Assembly: GCA_903934295.1 (NCBI GenBank)
Contig: CAIZNI010000034.1
Span: 1-64,000, forward strand
Direction of reading: 5' to 3'
Origin: an uncultured beta proteobacterium
GTDB taxonomy: Bacteria > Pseudomonadota > Gammaproteobacteria > Burkholderiales > Burkholderiaceae_E
Length of the DNA stretch: 64,000 nucleotides
A program made the position numbers and the translations under genes. Within the stretch, counting starts at the first letter, position 1; each line of letters begins with the position of its first letter. Positions 62,067-64,000 of the stretch are shown piece by piece. The notes below the pieces were generated by a model. The model was not told the origin of the DNA. It worked only from the letters and a program-made list of their open reading frames with translations, and ran no database searches.

Positions 62067-62903
62067 GTGACCTTTGTCTCGATGCTGGCCCAGGCCTGGC
62101 GCCGCTCCGATTCCCTGCTGTGCGTCGGGCTCGACCCCGATCCGGCGCGAATTCCGGCGGCGCTGCGCGCACGCCCCGATGCCTTGTTCGAATTCTGCCG
62201 CGCAATCGTCGACGCCACCGCCGACCTGGTCTGCGCATTCAAACCCCAGATCGCATATTTCGCCGCCCACCGCGCCGAGGACCAGTTGCAGGCGCTGATC
62301 GCCCACATCCACGCCCGTCACCCGGGTGTGCCGGTGGTGCTCGATGCCAAGCGCGGCGACATCGGCTCGACCGCCGAGCAGTACGCCCGCGAAGCCTTCG
62401 AGCGCTATCAGGCCGACGCGGTGACCCTGAACCCCTACATGGGCCAGGACTCGATCGAGCCCTACCTGCAGTGGCCCGAGCGCGGCGCGATCCTGCTGTG
62501 CCGCACCTCGAACCCGGGCGGTGCCGATCTGCAGTCGCTGGAGGTGGCGCCCGGCGAGCGGCTGTACGAGCGGGTCGCGCGTCTGGCCAGCGAACGCTGG
62601 AATCCGCACGGCCAGACCGCTCTGGTGGTCGGCGCGACGGTGCCTGAAGAACTGCGTCGGGTGCGCGCCATCGTGGGCGCGATGCCGCTGCTGGTGCCGG
62701 GCATCGGCGCGCAGGGCGGCGACATCGAGGCCACCGTGCACGCCGGTGCGGATGCCGCCGGGCGCGGCATGATGGTGAACTCCTCGCGCGCCATTCTGTA
62801 CGCCGGCAGCGGCGAAGACTTCGCGCACGCTGCCCGCGAGGCCGCGCACCAGACCCGCGACGCGCTGCGCGCCGCCGTCCGGAATCGGCCTGTCGCGTCC
62901 TGA
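62067..62903 (+). CDS. pyrF: Orotidine 5-phosphate decarboxylase (type 2)
   Basis: A 278-residue OMP decarboxylase, last step of UMP synthesis. [11 protein letters not shown] and AFKPQIAYF open the barrel, and the catalytic K/D array is in [18 protein letters not shown] near 93-110. [13 protein letters not shown] and [11 protein letters not shown] complete the active site. The start is GTG 62067, with CGGAGA 7 bases upstream. The length and the pattern place it in the type 2 subfamily found in many beta- and actinobacteria, not the E. coli type. It stands alone. Confidence 0.96.
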   Translation: MTFVSMLAQAWRRSDSLLCVGLDPDPARIPAALRARPDALFEFCRAIVDATADLVCAFKPQIAYFAAHRAEDQLQALIAHIHARHPGVPVVLDAKRGDIGSTAEQYAREAFERYQADAVTLNPYMGQDSIEPYLQWPERGAILLCRTSNPGGADLQSLEVAPGERLYERVARLASERWNPHGQTALVVGATVPEELRRVRAIVGAMPLLVPGIGAQGGDIEATVHAGADAAGRGMMVNSSRAILYAGSGEDFAHAAREAAHQTRDALRAAVRNRPVAS

Positions 62904-62986
62904 TTGACCGGCCCGCGCCGCCTTCCTACACTGGACGGCGCAACGGCACGGCCTGCCCGCCGCCGTTCGCCCCAACCGGAGAAGGC

Positions 62987-63676
62987 ATGCGAATCCTGCT
63001 GGCCGAAGACGATCAGGTGCTTGCCGATGGTCTGTGCCGTTCGCTGCGGGGGGTCGGTTACGCAGTCGACCATGTCGCCAGCGGAAAAGACGCCGATTCG
63101 GCGCTCGCCCTGCACGAGTTCGACCTCCTCATCCTCGATCTCGGGCTGCCGCAACTGCCGGGGCTCGAGGTGCTCAAGCGGCTGCGCGCCCGCCACGACG
63201 GCCTGCCGGTGCTGATCCTGACCGCCGCCGATTCGGTCGAGCAGCGGGTGCGCGGGCTGGACCTGGGGGCCGACGACTTCATGGCCAAGCCGTTCGCCCT
63301 CAACGAACTCGAAGCGCGGGTGCGGGCGCTGGTGCGGCGCAGCATGGGCGCGAACAGCTCGATGCTGCGCTGCGGGCCCCTGGTCTACGATCAGGTCGGG
63401 CGGATGGCTTGGCTCAATGACCAGCCACTGGAACTGTCGGCGCGCGAAGTCGGGCTGCTCGAGATCCTCCTGCAGCGGGCCGGCCGGCTGGTCAGCAAGG
63501 AGCAGATCGTGAGCCGCCTGTGCGAGTGGGGCGAGGAGCTCAGCCACAACGCGATCGAGGTCTACATGCACCGGCTGCGTCGCAAGCTGGAGATCGGCGA
63601 CAGCGTTCGCATCGCCACCGTGCGCGGCCTGGGCTATTGCCTGGAGCGTCCGTCCGAGCCGACCGGCAACCCATGA
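62987..63676 (+). CDS. OmpR-family response regulator
   Basis: A 229-residue two-component regulator. The receiver domain (1-115) has acidic E8/D9/D10, phospho-acceptor D52 in LLILDLGLPQLPG, and K in DDFMAKPFAL. A winged-helix OmpR/PhoB DNA-binding domain (about 128-222) has LSAREVGLLEILLQRAG, VSRLCEWGEELSHNAIEVYMHRLRRKL (residues 180-206) and TVRGLGYCLE. It resembles the TctD/QseB branch, often linked to carboxylate uptake, which fits the Bug genes nearby. It overlaps the kinase start by ATGA. TACACT at about 62926 may be its -10 box. Confidence 0.95.
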   Translation: MRILLAEDDQVLADGLCRSLRGVGYAVDHVASGKDADSALALHEFDLLILDLGLPQLPGLEVLKRLRARHDGLPVLILTAADSVEQRVRGLDLGADDFMAKPFALNELEARVRALVRRSMGANSSMLRCGPLVYDQVGRMAWLNDQPLELSAREVGLLEILLQRAGRLVSKEQIVSRLCEWGEELSHNAIEVYMHRLRRKLEIGDSVRIATVRGLGYCLERPSEPTGNP

Positions 63677-64000
63677 ACGCACCCCGGCCCGAGGGGCTGG
63701 GCGGACCGGCGGCCTTGCGCCCCCCTTCGGCTTCGCCATTATCCTCGCCCTCCCCGGCCCCGCTGCCGACCGGCAACGGATCGGTCATCGCCGACCTGCT
63801 GGCCACCCGCGAATCGGGCCCTCGCAGCGCCGATCCCGCCAACCCCGCCCAGCGGGAGTCGTGGCGCCAGGGCCTGACCAGCACACCGGAACAGCGCTCC
63901 CTGTTCGGTGAAATCCTCGACTGGATGCTGGCCCCGCTGCTGCTGCTGTGGCCGCTGTCGGTCGCGATCACTTTCGTGGTCGCGCGTTCGCTGGCCGATG
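63673..64000 (+). CDS. Sensor histidine kinase, N-terminal part (cut by window edge)
   Basis: An open frame from ATG 63673 overlapping the response-regulator stop. The first 60-70 residues are Pro/Ser/Ala-rich and probably cytoplasmic and disordered. They are followed by FGEILDWMLAPLLLLWPLSVAITFVVARSLA, whose hydrophobic core (about residues 83-104) is the first transmembrane helix. The kinase domains lie outside the window. Pairing with an OmpR-type regulator and the standard overlap make a histidine kinase the only reasonable reading. The long disordered N-terminal tail before TM1 is unusual for TctE-like kinases. Confidence 0.85.
   Translation, partial: MNAPRPEGLGGPAALRPPSASPLSSPSPAPLPTGNGSVIADLLATRESGPRSADPANPAQRESWRQGLTSTPEQRSLFGEILDWMLAPLLLLWPLSVAITFVVARSLAD

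Overview
The window reads as a chromosomal segment of a high-GC betaproteobacterium, most likely of the order Burkholderiales. The evidence is three Bug/TctC-type solute-binding proteins, a DUF1631 protein, a MaeB-type malic enzyme, a SpeD-SpeE fusion, CIRCE-controlled groESL and dense G/C-ending codons on both strands. The genus cannot be fixed from sequence alone. I see no rRNA, tRNA, IS element, phage genes or CRISPR array.

Layout. 0-5 kb: a broken or chimeric pgk start, a degenerate kinase-like REC-HPt protein, and a tkt-gap operon (central carbon metabolism). 5-13 kb: polyamine synthesis (speD-speE fusion), rsmE, a secreted barnase-type RNase with its barstar inhibitor, a large DUF1631 protein and maeB. 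13-23 kb: two short-chain dehydrogenases and a divergent catabolic locus. On one side lies GntR, a D-2-hydroxyacid dehydrogenase and an SDR; on the other an aminotransferase, a Bug protein, an enoyl-CoA hydratase and a second aminotransferase. A GntR-like operator lies between them. 23-33 kb: cell-wall enzymes (lytic transglycosylase, PBP4), an SDR, an ammonium transporter behind a sigma-54-like promoter, hemN, UspA, an iron-type alcohol dehydrogenase, an enoyl-CoA hydratase and a SerA-like dehydrogenase.

33-38 kb: groESL with a heat-shock promoter, CIRCE and a clear terminator, followed by a lower-GC insert carrying an AbiEi/AbiEii toxin-antitoxin pair. 38-45 kb: DAHP synthase, an epoxide-hydrolase-like protein, a 7TM diguanylate cyclase and a hybrid histidine kinase with a periplasmic CxxCH haem-binding motif. 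45-53 kb: small metabolic genes, then an acyl-CoA pathway. A PaaI thioesterase faces an acyl-CoA ligase that is translationally coupled to a single-chain acyl-CoA carboxylase (biotin carboxylase, BCCP and carboxyltransferase in one 1083-residue protein), with an enoyl-CoA hydratase downstream. 53-64 kb: a BisC-like molybdoenzyme, a LysE exporter, a tightly packed hydroxyacid oxidase / BenE transporter / deacylase / Bug operon, a convergent Bug gene, pyrF, and a two-component system cut by the window edge.

The most interesting items are the one-chain acyl-CoA carboxylase operon with a palindrome over its divergent promoters, the haem-motif hybrid kinase beside a diguanylate cyclase, the degenerate kinase-REC-HPt protein, the AbiE module behind groEL, the RNase/inhibitor pair, the pgk/AAA junction at the left edge, and several short hairpin or octamer repeats at gene ends.
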